A DNA stretch of 45,013 nt from contig JAJXVT010000008.1 in NCBI GenBank assembly GCA_021781995.1, forward strand, positions 1-45,013, given 5' to 3'. Both the position numbers and the translations under genes were made by a program. The stretch comes from a bacterium. Lineage in GTDB: Bacteria > Chlamydiota > Chlamydiia > Chlamydiales > SM23-39. Shown here one piece after another: positions 8,453 through 16,238 of this stretch (positions within the stretch are counted from its first letter, which is position 1; each line of letters opens with the position of its first letter). The notes beneath the pieces are model-generated. The model saw nothing but the letters and a program-made list of their open reading frames with translations, did not search any database and was not told the DNA's origin.

Positions 8453-8554
8453 ATGAATAAATGGTTTATATCTGATACACACTTTTCTCACGCCAATATC
8501 ATCCGTTATACTGGACGCCCTTTTCAATCTGTAAACGAGATGGATGACCTTTAA
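8453..8554 (+). pseudogene. metallophosphoesterase, N-terminal stub
   Basis: ATG 8453 begins [19 protein letters not shown], the typical start of small calcineurin-type phosphoesterases, with the D-x-H metal motif in DTHFSH. After 33 codons the similarity stops at about 8550, where the sequence switches to the N-terminus of an integrase on the other strand. Only the first metal-binding motif is left, so the product cannot be active. Confidence 0.75.
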
Positions 8555-8618
8555 TGCGAACGCGGGCGCGGTAAGAAACTATCCCGTCTTTGTGGGTGCG
8601 TTTGTCGATGCCTTTCAT
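8551..8618 (-). pseudogene. tyrosine integrase, N-terminal stub (third integrase locus)
   Basis: Read leftwards from ATG 8618 the frame gives MKGIDKRTHKDGIVSYRARV and then RIKG, the N-terminal DNA-binding (AP2-like) module of phage/ICE tyrosine recombinases. It is fused tail to tail with the phosphoesterase stub at about 8551, so the catalytic domain is gone. The junction looks like a deletion that joined two mobile elements. Confidence 0.7.
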
Positions 8619-8685
8619 AGCTTACCTTTGGTTTTAGTTTTTAAAGGTTAGCTGCTGGGCTTATCGCCAATTGTTGTAGGCGAGT

Positions 8686-8703
8686 GGTCCACAAATGATC
8701 CAC
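8686..8703. promoter_or_regulatory. 11-bp-period doublet upstream of integrase stub
   Basis: GGTCCAC and GATCCAC start exactly 11 bp apart, 68 bp upstream of the integrase stub start. The other two integrase loci carry doublets of the same spacing at similar distances. A likely role is an integrase or excisionase arm-type site. Confidence 0.5.
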
Positions 8704-8787
8704 GGAATTTAGTCAGATCTAACGGCCTTTTCTATTCATACTAAAGTTAAAGCTCTGAGCAAGCAAGAATGTGCCAAACTTTTTACA

Positions 8788-9114
8788 CTACTCAGAAGCC
8801 AAGATGACATGCACTAACAGCGCTAAGGCAAAAAAGAAGATGGGTATACCCCAACACAAGCGGGTGATGCTATAATAGGTCTTTGAATAACTGAACCACA
8901 TCAAAAAAAAGCTTAGTGGCATTGCAAAAATGGGCAAGAGGTCAATGAAACCAAGCAATTTATGCGTGAAGGTGGCATTGATTGAATTAGCTCCGACAAA
9001 TGGAGCAAAGAAAAAAAACAAAAACGGAAAAAGAAATAAATAGGTAAGTCCCCAAACGATCATGCTACATTTAGCTTTTTTCTGTGCAAGGGATGTCGTA
9101 TCTTCGGCTATCAT
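8788..9114 (-). CDS. small membrane protein, possible immunity protein (copy 2)
   Basis: A 108-residue protein with three hydrophobic segments (about residues 17-40, 52-72 and 85-105) and a short charged N-terminus. It resembles the next gene upstream (9127-9471) in length, in the AKxxxxxWxxxYxxLxPxL start of the first segment, and in a central MWxSY motif, so the two are probably tandem paralogues. Both follow a lipase-type putative effector on the same strand. Small membrane proteins in this position often act as immunity proteins; here that is inference only. Confidence 0.65.
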   Translation of the reverse strand: MIAEDTTSLAQKKAKCSMIVWGLTYLFLFPFLFFFFAPFVGANSINATFTHKLLGFIDLLPIFAMPLSFFLMWFSYSKTYYSITRLCWGIPIFFFALALLVHVILASE

Positions 9115-9126
9115 AATAAGGTTTCG

Positions 9127-9471
9127 TTATAAAAATCGAATTATAGGATCTAGAGCCAACACAGTAATCAGAGTCAACCAAGGTATTGACCAGAAAAACA
9201 ATGTTTTACCGTATTCTTCACACACATAACTTGACCACATAAGATCTATGCTCACAGGCAAGGAAAGTGGGATTAATGAGATGGTAAAAATAATGGATAA
9301 CCCCTTTAGGATTGATAAATGAGGGTTATCAAATATCATGGCAGAAAGCAATGCAAAATAAGATAGCAGTGGCAAAAGCAAAACATAAATAATCGTCCAA
9401 GCTACAGCACAGATCTTGGCTTTTCTTTTAATATTTTGCATGGATTCTGCCTCATTCTGATAGCTAGACAT
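9127..9471 (-). CDS. small membrane protein, possible immunity protein (copy 1)
   Basis: A 114-residue protein with three predicted membrane segments (about residues 20-45, 54-76 and 90-112). It shares the segment layout and the MWSSY-type motif with the gene at 8788-9114. Its start overlaps the 3' end of the lipase-type gene by 8 bp, so the two are translationally coupled. That tight coupling is what would be expected for an effector and its cognate immunity protein. No database family is recognised. Confidence 0.7.
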   Translation of the reverse strand: MSSYQNEAESMQNIKRKAKICAVAWTIIYVLLLPLLSYFALLSAMIFDNPHLSILKGLSIIFTISLIPLSLPVSIDLMWSSYVCEEYGKTLFFWSIPWLTLITVLALDPIIRFL

Positions 9472-10972
9472 ACAGAAGTTCCTCTTCTTTTTCTTGAATC
9501 TTAGCTGTAAGTGAAGAACCTTTGTATTTTTTCACAAGTCTCTTAACTTCTTTTTGATAGCATTCTCTGCAGAATTGATGCTCAACATAACAGTTTGGAT
9601 CAGGATCCAATATTGTTATATTGCTAATTTTTTTCATTAGGCTTTCATAGTGATTAATGCGTTGCTTCATAAAACTTTCAAAAACAAAAGAATCTACAGA
9701 ATCAAGATATAGTAATGCGTCATCCAAGGCCCACCGTTTAATGACGGCTTCTTCAGTTAAACCTTCCTTCATTCCAAGATATCTATGTACGGCTAAAGAT
9801 CGAAAATAGGGTGATCCCACAGAAGAAACAAGATCATTTTCGCTAGCATAATTGTGAGAATCGGGATGGCAGCTATCAACCTCAAGAAATGATCCTCCGC
9901 CAAATGTAAAGATTCGAATTTTCTGCCTTTCATCAGCATTCAATAGTCTTAATGCATGCTCTGAAATTATAGCACCTTGGCTATGCGCAAATACGATGAC
10001 TGGGCACGTGGGGTCTTCTTTGTTTGATAAAGCAAGAAGATATCTGAAAAATTTAGCCGCCCAAGAAACAATAGGAGTATCGATTCCAATTTTTAGGGAA
10101 ATGCATACACCAGCATCCTTCGCTCCAAGCAAAAAAGAATCGTTTGGTAACGATAACACTTCTTCGTTATCTGTATAGCCAGAGATTAACTCTGCAGACT
10201 CTAGGGCTCCTTCTCTTGAATTCAAAATGCCATTAATAAATCCCCAGATACATTGACCAGGTTTTTTCTTGCCCACTGCCCTTATCAGCGTCTGAATTTC
10301 GCCCAGAGTTGGAGAAATCGCTTCTTCAGGGATTTGAATACTCCAAATACAGTGACTGGGCCGGGAACGTAAATGTTCGGAGCCATTTTTGTGATGAATG
10401 ATTACCGCATCTAAACGATTCGTTTTGACCCATTCCATAGCTTCTTTTTTTGATAAGACTAAATCTGTTCCTATCAAATAGGTGTCTTCTTCAGATTTAT
10501 TTTCTATCTTTGCTGTAATCTTTGGCAAAACGCATGCCTCTTCATTTCCTACCAGTTCATACCCACATAGTTTTTCAATGACTTTTAGTAGTATTTGAAA
10601 TTCTATACTTGTACATGTATTGAGTTTTTTATCTATAGATACTGGTATACAACTACTTAATTTTGCAGCAAAAGCATCAGCATTTTTAGGGTGATAATGT
10701 TCTGCTATTGCCCGAACAGGTGCGTTATAATATTTTTTGGAATGAAGCCAGGCTGCAAGCGCCATATGACCTTGCTCTGGGTAAGAGAAAATTGCAAAAC
10801 CTTTACAAGAACCTATTGAGCCGTGACGGAAAGCATAATGGCTATGGCTTCTTACTAAGCCTGGATTATTTATTCGCCATGATAAATTTCCACCCTTACG
10901 AATATGCTTATTGCCGCTCTTGTCAAGATATACAATAGTATTCTCGTCTTGTGAATATGCCATTCGATACAT
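9464..10972 (-). CDS. putative lipase-type effector with N-terminal NNPG module
   Basis: A 502-residue protein with no signal peptide. Residues about 15-215 form a module also found in the gene at 14799. It includes a YLDKSGN segment, WRINNPGLVR, FRHGSIG, SYPEQGHMALAAWL, and a later segment ending in AVIIHHKNGSEHLR. RxNNPGN-type domains occur in phage tail and secreted wall-associated proteins. The C-terminal half is an alpha/beta-hydrolase: VIVFAHSQGAI holds the nucleophile Ser, SENDLVSSVG a likely Asp, and AVHRYL the likely His. It therefore resembles phospholipase effectors, or the chlamydial DUF687 lipase-like proteins. Two coupled membrane proteins follow. No secretion machinery is visible nearby. 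Confidence 0.75.
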   Translation of the reverse strand: MYRMAYSQDENTIVYLDKSGNKHIRKGGNLSWRINNPGLVRSHSHYAFRHGSIGSCKGFAIFSYPEQGHMALAAWLHSKKYYNAPVRAIAEHYHPKNADAFAAKLSSCIPVSIDKKLNTCTSIEFQILLKVIEKLCGYELVGNEEACVLPKITAKIENKSEEDTYLIGTDLVLSKKEAMEWVKTNRLDAVIIHHKNGSEHLRSRPSHCIWSIQIPEEAISPTLGEIQTLIRAVGKKKPGQCIWGFINGILNSREGALESAELISGYTDNEEVLSLPNDSFLLGAKDAGVCISLKIGIDTPIVSWAAKFFRYLLALSNKEDPTCPVIVFAHSQGAIISEHALRLLNADERQKIRIFTFGGGSFLEVDSCHPDSHNYASENDLVSSVGSPYFRSLAVHRYLGMKEGLTEEAVIKRWALDDALLYLDSVDSFVFESFMKQRINHYESLMKKISNITILDPDPNCYVEHQFCRECYQKEVKRLVKKYKGSSLTAKIQEKEEELLYV

Positions 10973-11087
10973 TTTATGACTTCTTTTTCTTTGGATTATT
11001 CAACAGCGTCATGATAGAAAATTATTTAATCCAGTCATCGCTGGTCTCCTTAAATGGAGATATTTTAAAGAGAAGATCAATTTTAAT

Positions 11088-11204
11088 CTATCGCAAATGG
11101 AGGTTGTTGGTTGTCTTGTTCTCTTGGAGTTTGCTCAAAACGCGAAGAATAGAATTCAAGACATCATCGAGTCGTTTACCTAGATCTTCACTCCCTCGGA
11201 AAAG
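11088..11204 (-). pseudogene. possible C-terminal remnant left of the 71-bp mini-element
   Basis: Read leftwards from the mini-element border, 38 codons (LFRGSEDLGKRLDDVLNSIL and on) end in a stop at 11088. The sequence is protein-like and has no start of its own. It may be the tail of the DUF3800 gene interrupted on the other side of the element, but the middle would then be lost. The remaining bases 10973-11087 hold no recognisable gene. Confidence 0.35.
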
Positions 11205-11275
11205 GTAAGCGGGAAATAAACGCATCTTTTCAAGATCTCTCCCATCTTGAAAAGATGGGTTTATTTCCCGCTTAC
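11205..11275. mobile_element. 71-bp palindromic mini-element made of IS66 ends
   Basis: Both termini are the GTAAGCGGGAAATAAAC end of the IS66 element at 17719-20031. Read as reverse complement, the first 45 nt equal the left end of that IS with one mismatch, including its subterminal GGGAGAGATCTTG. After that the sequence switches to the opposite end. It contains no coding sequence. It interrupts the DUF3800 gene and supplies its stop codon. No 8-bp target duplication is visible. Confidence 0.8.
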
Positions 11276-11568
11276 TTATGATTTGCAATCGTAGCTGGGG
11301 TACAAAACTTGCTGTCGACGATTACGGCATCGAATAGGACATTGTGTTTTTCCAATCCTTCCACTAACGATCGCACTTGATTTTCTGTTAACTCGCTCCC
11401 TTTTATCTCACCTTTGACTCTCCACTGATCTTTGAGTTGGGTAAGCAGGGCGCAAACACCAACATAGAAACAATCGGGAATAACCAAAGCTCCGACTGCT
11501 GAGACTTTATGGGTATTCGACTGTTGAGGATCAGTAAAGATTCCTGCTTCATCAATAAATGTTTTCAT
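11272..11568 (-). pseudogene. DUF3800-like protein, truncated by mini-element
   Basis: From ATG 11568 the frame begins MKTFIDEAGIF, the FIDE(S/A)G start of DUF3800 proteins, a family of unknown function common in mobile elements. After 98 codons it ends at a TAA formed by the GTAA terminus of the 71-bp mini-element. DUF3800 proteins are usually 200 or more residues, so over half is missing. An upstream ATG at 11652 is possible but would add a stretch without family similarity. Confidence 0.65.
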
Positions 11569-11716
11569 GTTCAATACTTTAAGGGTTGAGAAAAAAAGAA
11601 ATTGTACTGATTTCTCGCTTCCGTGTCGATAGAACTCTATCGAGTCTTGCAAAGCGAATCCTTCTCGGATATCTCCATTATATCTGAATTATTTGTCAAA
11701 AGATCGAGGAGGTTTT

Positions 11717-11839
11717 ATGGATGCGGACACAATTCAAGCGTTTCGGGCCTTATGTGGAAAAGTCAGAGAGATGACTTACATTTTGGACTCATGGCTTGCC
11801 TTACAATCGAAGCAAAGCGATTCGGTAGAGTCAAGGTAG
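11717..11839 (+). CDS. small hypothetical protein upstream of excisionase-like gene
   Basis: A 40-residue frame with a good ribosome site, GAGGAGG, five bases before ATG 11717. The product starts MDADTIQAFRALCGKVREM and is predicted to be one helix or coiled coil. It ends 9 bp before the excisionase-like gene, so the two are likely cotranscribed. Short helical proteins of this kind are common beside recombination genes of integrative elements; the function is unknown. Confidence 0.5.
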   Translation: MDADTIQAFRALCGKVREMTYILDSWLALQSKQSDSVESR

Positions 11840-11848
11840 CCTAAAGAG

Positions 11849-12067
11849 GTGAAAGCTCAACAGAATCGATTTATACCCCTAATCAAATGGCCGCATGACT
11901 GGCCAACACTCGGAGCTTTGAGACATTTGGCCAAAAATCGTCATAAAAACGGGCTGAAGGAGGTATTCATTAAAGTTGGAAAACGAGTGGTAATCGATGA
12001 AGGAGCATTCTTTCAATGGATCAAGGAACATTCCAAAAATAAAGCCCGTTCCCTGCATCGTCAGTAG
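11849..12067 (+). CDS. excisionase-like helix-turn-helix protein (island 1)
   Basis: A 72-residue basic protein starting with GTG 11849. The core LGALRHLAKNRHKNGLKEVF followed by IKVGKRVVIDEGAFFQWI is a small winged-helix of the AlpA/excisionase type. It aligns well with the gene at 25646-25864 (RGQLRHLLTCRHKNNLNKSV, then VKIGKRIYFKMPEFDQWI), showing that the two islands are related. Such proteins bend DNA at att sites to favour excision or control integrase expression. It converges on the AbiEii gene. Confidence 0.75.
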   Translation: MKAQQNRFIPLIKWPHDWPTLGALRHLAKNRHKNGLKEVFIKVGKRVVIDEGAFFQWIKEHSKNKARSLHRQ

Positions 12068-12070
12068 AAA

Positions 12071-12919
12071 TTACCTTACAAGCGATTCTTGTCCTTGGTT
12101 GATTTCCTCGATAACCTTTTCGATATTTTTGGGTAGGGCTAGATCTTTGGCAATATCGCCCAATCCATGGAGGTGGGCCGTCCAAAGCTGTTGAAGAGAT
12201 TTGAGTCCGGCAGAGTCGAAATGGATTGTTCCGAGAGCGGTGCCTCTGTTTTCGAATGTTTTGGTCAATGCCTCTTTGAGTTTGTTTGATTTAATCAATC
12301 CTTTACTTCGCACTAAGAGTAGAAGGTCATGATAGTCCTTCATCCGGCTGTTTTTTGAACCCTTGGAGAGAACTGTTTCTAGCTTTTCGGCGAAAATAGT
12401 CTCGACTGGATAGACCAAAAGGGAGACTGCATCTTCAAAAAAGGGCTTCCCGCGATACTGGAAGAGTTTGATTTCTAAGGTGCGAGGTTCTACTACATCG
12501 CCTACTCCTACATCGATATGAATTTTGTCCTTCATTTTTGCAAAGTTGGTATTGAGTATGATCCGGTATCCTGGATAATCCATATGCGGTTGAGAGAGCA
12601 GCTCAACACCTGCAAAAGAGAATGTGAACCCATCGTCCAGGGCGACAGCAGCGATCTCTTTGCAGGTTTCCTCAAGCGTGGCCTTTTCTGCCTTCATTCG
12701 ATTGAGGAGAAAGTCAAGGTCTATTGTTTCCCTGCCTATCTTCATCATATAGGCAAGCAAAAAACCGCCCTTGAAGATCAGTTTATCAGCATAGGCGGAA
12801 CGGCCCAGTCGAGCGAGAAACCTTTCTAGAAGGAGCTGCTTCCAGCAGGAGTTGAAAGGGATGCCTTTTTCTTTGGCGATCGTTTGCAGGCGATCTTTCA
12901 AGGCTTGTTCGTTAATCAT
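12071..12919 (-). CDS. AbiEii/AbiGii-family nucleotidyltransferase toxin
   Basis: A 282-residue protein of the AbiEii toxin family (DUF1814). Typical segments are LIFKGGFLLAYMM with a GG-T/F pocket (about residues 46-58), ETIDLDFLL carrying the metal-binding Asp pair (about 64-72), VYPVETIFAEKLETVLSKG (about 165-183) and SRMKDYHDLLLL. AbiEii toxins are nucleotidyltransferases that cause growth arrest or phage resistance by modifying cellular targets such as tRNA. It overlaps the antitoxin gene by 4 bp (ATGA), the usual type IV AbiE arrangement. The module may stabilise island 1. Confidence 0.92.
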   Translation of the reverse strand: MINEQALKDRLQTIAKEKGIPFNSCWKQLLLERFLARLGRSAYADKLIFKGGFLLAYMMKIGRETIDLDFLLNRMKAEKATLEETCKEIAAVALDDGFTFSFAGVELLSQPHMDYPGYRIILNTNFAKMKDKIHIDVGVGDVVEPRTLEIKLFQYRGKPFFEDAVSLLVYPVETIFAEKLETVLSKGSKNSRMKDYHDLLLLVRSKGLIKSNKLKEALTKTFENRGTALGTIHFDSAGLKSLQQLWTAHLHGLGDIAKDLALPKNIEKVIEEINQGQESLVR

Positions 12920-13512
12920 GTCGTTACACTTAGCAAGTATGGGGCAATATTAAATCGGAGTCTCTTAGCATACGCTTCCAGCTTTACAAGGTCGAGTCGA
13001 TTTTTCCCTCCTTTAGCGAGGGCTGCTTTTAGAGCTTTGATCGCTATTTCTCGACTAAGAAGGCGGAATGCATCAACAATTGTTCGTTCACGGTCAAAAA
13101 TAGGAATAGATACACCTTCAAGCTCAATATCGGTTTTCCCTAGCTCCAGATTGCGAAATCGGGAGATTTTGATTTGACGACTGCTCCTAGCTGAGGTGCC
13201 GTGTCGAATACCGATCCAATGCTGACGGGGAATTTCTTCAGTCAGATCGTAAATAGCAAGAGCAGATATGAGACAGACGACTCCGCCAGAAATGGAATAG
13301 ACGGCCTGTATGAGATCATTCCAGCGGAAGGAGGAAGTGTTTTGATACTCAAGCCCTTGATAGACTCCTCGGCGAATTCTTTTGAGTTGTCTTGTTTTAA
13401 CGTAATGGCTAAGAACCGCTGAAGAGACCCCAATAGCTCGAGCCTGCCCTGACGTGAAATAGGGCTTACTAAGAAGGGGAGCAAGAGTCTGAAGGCAGGT
13501 TTTCGGTCTCAT
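12916..13512 (-). CDS. AbiEi-family antitoxin
   Basis: A 198-residue protein. An N-terminal winged helix (about residues 10-60: FTSGQARAIGVSSAVLSHYV, then RIRRGVYQ) precedes the AbiEi C-terminal domain, with ISALAIYDLT, HWIGI, EGVSIPIFDRERTIVDAF and a Lys/Arg-rich end. It is the transcriptional autoregulator and antitoxin of the AbiEii gene immediately downstream, to which it is coupled by ATGA. The start ATG 13512 has only a weak site. The promoter should lie in 13513-13600, where autoregulation repeats could be looked for; none is obvious by eye. Confidence 0.9.
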   Translation of the reverse strand: MRPKTCLQTLAPLLSKPYFTSGQARAIGVSSAVLSHYVKTRQLKRIRRGVYQGLEYQNTSSFRWNDLIQAVYSISGGVVCLISALAIYDLTEEIPRQHWIGIRHGTSARSSRQIKISRFRNLELGKTDIELEGVSIPIFDRERTIVDAFRLLSREIAIKALKAALAKGGKNRLDLVKLEAYAKRLRFNIAPYLLSVTT

Positions 13513-13671
13513 TCTCTTAACTTAACATTAATGCCCAATATAATCAAGTGGGTGTTGTTATTAAATTAAAAGGTCAATAGAATGGGAAGCTCTTATATTT
13601 ATGCTGCACTTGCAAAATTGGGTCCCAATTAAAAAAATGAGGTATTCTTTGCAACAATAGGGACTGGGAAT

Positions 13672-13722
13672 GTAAGCGGGAAATAAACCCATCTTTTCAA
13701 GATGGGTTTATTTCCCGCTTAC
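13672..13722. mobile_element. 51-bp perfect palindrome made of two IS66 ends
   Basis: Two 24-nt copies of the IS66 end (GTAAGCGGGAAATAAACCCA and the next four bases) face each other around a TTC loop. The same 51 bp occur at 17306-17356 with no difference. There is no room for a gene or internal IS sequence. One end supplies the TAA stop of dinD. No matching 8-bp flanks are seen. Confidence 0.85.
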
Positions 13723-14525
13723 CGTTTTTCTACTTTTTTGATGTGTTCGGCAGGAGGAATATTTTCGGGTGGGGTGCCGCCGATTTTAGAAATGGCTGCC
13801 CGAACCTCTTTCCCTACTGTTTCATGAGCTTCAATAGCATCTCTTTGATTCTTGATGCCTTCACGTTTGAGTTTTTCTCTGGTTTGAGTCATCCGGAACT
13901 GGTTGGCTGCCAACTCTGTTCTGTCCATTCGATCCATCAGCTGTTCTTTTGGATCGATTCCTTTGCGGGCTTTGATTGCATCAGAACCAAGTCCTCCATA
14001 AAGGCCCTTGTAACCTGCATCATGAAAGATGCCAAACATCTTATTTTGAACACCCGCATCACGAGCAGCTCCTGAGAGGGCCTTAAAATCTTGAGAGGTT
14101 TGCTTACGCAACTCTAGGCGTTCCAGATCTGCAATAGCAGCATCGGATAATTCTTGGCGCCTGGTTTGGATCGCGAAATACTTCTGAGCGTTGGCAATTT
14201 CTGGCTTTCGAGGATCTCCATTTTGAGCGATGAGATAGCAGGCAAAACGAGAAAGATGATAATCCTCAACGACTTGAGAGGAACCTTTGCCCCCAGGGAT
14301 CGGTTTACCGGCCCCGGTAAAGTGATGCTTGGGATCATTCCCCGACTGTCTGCACGACTCGATGGCTTTTTCTATCGCATTCTCAAAGCGCTGCCATTTA
14401 GAATATCCCAGAGAGGGCTGGAGATCCCTTGCGCTCCAGTACTCCATTCCATATTGATTGACCTTTTTTAGGTCTTCAAAGGTGAGCTTACTGGGGACGA
14501 GATCATTGCCATCATTTTTTTCCAT
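13719..14525 (-). CDS. dinD: DNA damage-inducible protein D (DinD) homologue
   Basis: About 268 residues. The N-terminus (about 10-120) is a BRO-N-like domain with YWSARDLQPSLGYSKWQRFE, KHHFTG and LSRFACYLIAQNGDPRKPEIA, followed by the DinD helical C-terminal part (AARDAGVQNKMFGIFHDAGY, LMDRMDRTELAANQFR). In E. coli DinD is SOS-induced and affects RecA filaments. The start is ATG 14525 with GGAG 5 bp upstream; a GTG at 14531 overlaps the ribosome site. The last codon base and stop (CGG TAA) come from the 51-bp palindrome, so the natural C-terminus is probably slightly altered. An upstream palindrome may be its operator. Confidence 0.88.
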   Translation of the reverse strand: MEKNDGNDLVPSKLTFEDLKKVNQYGMEYWSARDLQPSLGYSKWQRFENAIEKAIESCRQSGNDPKHHFTGAGKPIPGGKGSSQVVEDYHLSRFACYLIAQNGDPRKPEIANAQKYFAIQTRRQELSDAAIADLERLELRKQTSQDFKALSGAARDAGVQNKMFGIFHDAGYKGLYGGLGSDAIKARKGIDPKEQLMDRMDRTELAANQFRMTQTREKLKREGIKNQRDAIEAHETVGKEVRAAISKIGGTPPENIPPAEHIKKVEKR

Positions 14526-14617
14526 GTGCACTCCGAGAATGTGCGAAATTCAGTGGAGTATATTGTGAAAAAAGATTTTAAACAACCCATAATGGAGCCG
14601 AACCTCCATCTCGAAGC

Positions 14618-14642
14618 AACTATTCGAAAATATCGAATAGTT
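14618..14642. promoter_or_regulatory. perfect palindrome upstream of dinD, possible operator
   Basis: AACTATTCGA (14618-14627) and TCGAATAGTT (14633-14642) are exact complements separated by AAATA. It lies 93 bp before the dinD start and 156 bp before the gene at 14799 on the opposite strand. As dinD is an SOS gene in other bacteria, a LexA-like or island repressor site is plausible. It does not match the E. coli LexA box. Confidence 0.5.
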
Positions 14643-14798
14643 CAAACAGAGGGGGAGCGTCAGGTTTTTCGAGAATAGGCTCGTTAACGCAGAAAACAAG
14701 ATTTTTTTAGAATCTATCCTTTCATTTTCAAAATTCTAGTTTTATTGTATTTTGATTCTATTTTTGTTATTCTAATCTGAAATTATTTTGGGCCGATT

Positions 14799-15479
14799 AT
14801 GAAGTTCGTAAGAGCCGAAGAGGGCGTTCCTCCAGCAGGCTATGAAAAAGGTTCCGTAAGATATTATGATGAAGACGGTAATGTGCTGATCCGTTTTGAG
14901 GGAATCAAAGCATGGCGATGCAATAACCCTGGCAATATGAAATATAAGAAGGGGGGATTTGGCATGCGTCATGGTGGTATTGGTTACGCATTGTCCATGG
15001 TTGTTTTCCCGACAGAACAGGTTGGAAGAGATGCGCTGATCGCAAGATTGAAAAGCCCTGAATTCCGCGTATTGACGATGGAAGAATTTCCAAGTGTTTG
15101 GGACAAGCCAAACGAAACGAATTATCGGTCATTTTTATTAAAGGAGACGGGCCTTTCCAAAGAGCGAAAAATCGAAAGCCTAACAAAACAGGAATTTGAA
15201 TCTTTTCGCAAGGCGATCGAGAAGATGGAGGGTTGGGAAGAAGGATGGGAAGAATCTTATGAGAAACAATACATCTCTGCAGTAAAAAAGCAAGGCTCAT
15301 CGATTACCGAATATCTTGTTCAAGGGAAAGACGGACAAAAATGGTTAACAAAGGCAGAAGCTGTTATTCTGGCAGCATCAGGAAGACTACATGCCATTGT
15401 TGTTCACGCTAAAAAGGGGACCTATCTCCGCCCTGAATTTCATACGAAAGCTTTTCGCGATCTCGTGCGTCAGAAATAG
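14799..15479 (+). CDS. putative effector sharing the NNPG N-terminal module
   Basis: A 226-residue protein homologous to the first ~215 residues of the lipase-type protein at 9464-10972. Shared features are YYDEDGNVLIRF (YLDKSGN), WRCNNPGNMKY, MRHGGIGYA, a PTEQVGRDALIARL segment, and the late LTKAEAVILAASGRLHAIVV with KKGTYLR. It stops soon after that module, so either it lacks a toxic domain or the C-terminal part was lost. A YxKxTGLSKERKIESLTKQEFESF segment fits a wall-directed domain. There is no signal peptide. The next gene encodes a DUF4431-like exported protein, a possible immunity partner. Confidence 0.7.
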   Translation: MKFVRAEEGVPPAGYEKGSVRYYDEDGNVLIRFEGIKAWRCNNPGNMKYKKGGFGMRHGGIGYALSMVVFPTEQVGRDALIARLKSPEFRVLTMEEFPSVWDKPNETNYRSFLLKETGLSKERKIESLTKQEFESFRKAIEKMEGWEEGWEESYEKQYISAVKKQGSSITEYLVQGKDGQKWLTKAEAVILAASGRLHAIVVHAKKGTYLRPEFHTKAFRDLVRQK

Positions 15480-16209
15480 TGTCGTAGGGATTTTTCTGCT
15501 TACCCTGGATTTATTCGCCGAGGATGCTGTTTTTACTGGCAAATTGATCAGAAAATACTATCAGCATTTGATCCCCCAGGCTGTAGAGCTGGGCGTTTTT
15601 GGATGGTTTCTTGAGTTAGATTCTTCTTCAAAAGTTAATCTGCAAAAAAAAATTGCTGCATTGAATGAAGAAGACCGACAGCATTGTACTAAACTTGGGT
15701 TTGATTTATCCATGGTGCAGCTGTTTTTGTCTGGAGCAGAGGACAGGGAGTTGTGTCGTCATTTTGAAGGCGAACAAGTAGAAGTATTAGGGCAGTGGCC
15801 ATCATCACCTCATATATTCCGCCCGATTCCTTCGTATCAACTGCATTTAACTGAGATGAAACAGATTCCGATGGAGACGGTAAAGTTAAGTGGGGTACTG
15901 CACTTCAGGGTTTATCCTGGGCCTCCCAACTATGATTGCGTTGAGGCTGGGGATTATCCGGAGGGAGGCTGGGTGCTAAAGTTGGACGATCAATCAAAAG
16001 ACATGTTGGCCGGACCTATCAGTCTTGAATATGATGAAAAAACTAATGAGATTGCGATCGAAGTGGACAAGCAATTTGAAGGAACTTTGGAACAATATGC
16101 AAACGCCCAAGTGACCTGTTTGGGAAATGTTCACTATGCCGAGACCGCACATCATCATACTCCTCTTTTATTGCGTTCCTGTAGAGTCGTCTTCAACAAA
16201 TCGCCCTAA
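15391..16209 (+). CDS. exported DUF4431-like protein, possible immunity protein
   Basis: Up to 272 residues. A hydrophobic segment (about residues 25-43, SVVGIFLLTLDLFAEDA) reads as a signal peptide preceded by a long N-region. The C-terminal half contains LSGVLHFRVYPGPPNYDCVE, then GDYPEGGWVLKLDD, the PGPPNYE-type signature of DUF4431. Proteins with this domain occur in the periplasm and near wall-active or polymorphic toxins; the exact role is unknown. The only ATG is 15391, inside the preceding gene (89-bp overlap), so the real start may be a rare codon further on. Overlap implies coupling with the NNPG-module protein. Confidence 0.65.
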   Translation: MPLLFTLKRGPISALNFIRKLFAISCVRNSVVGIFLLTLDLFAEDAVFTGKLIRKYYQHLIPQAVELGVFGWFLELDSSSKVNLQKKIAALNEEDRQHCTKLGFDLSMVQLFLSGAEDRELCRHFEGEQVEVLGQWPSSPHIFRPIPSYQLHLTEMKQIPMETVKLSGVLHFRVYPGPPNYDCVEAGDYPEGGWVLKLDDQSKDMLAGPISLEYDEKTNEIAIEVDKQFEGTLEQYANAQVTCLGNVHYAETAHHHTPLLLRSCRVVFNKSP

Positions 16210-16238
16210 CTTTATCCCCACCTGAATTTTCAGGAGAT

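Noticed and set aside
8732-8818. Short plus-strand stretch (LSKQECAKLFTLL) resembling a recombinase core-domain start
   Set aside because: It is too short, without start or catalytic residues, and overlaps the end of a membrane-protein gene.
13672-13722. Palindrome taken as an ordinary rho-independent terminator for dinD
   Set aside because: It lacks a T tract, recurs exactly at 17306, and both tips match IS66 ends; terminator activity may be a side effect.
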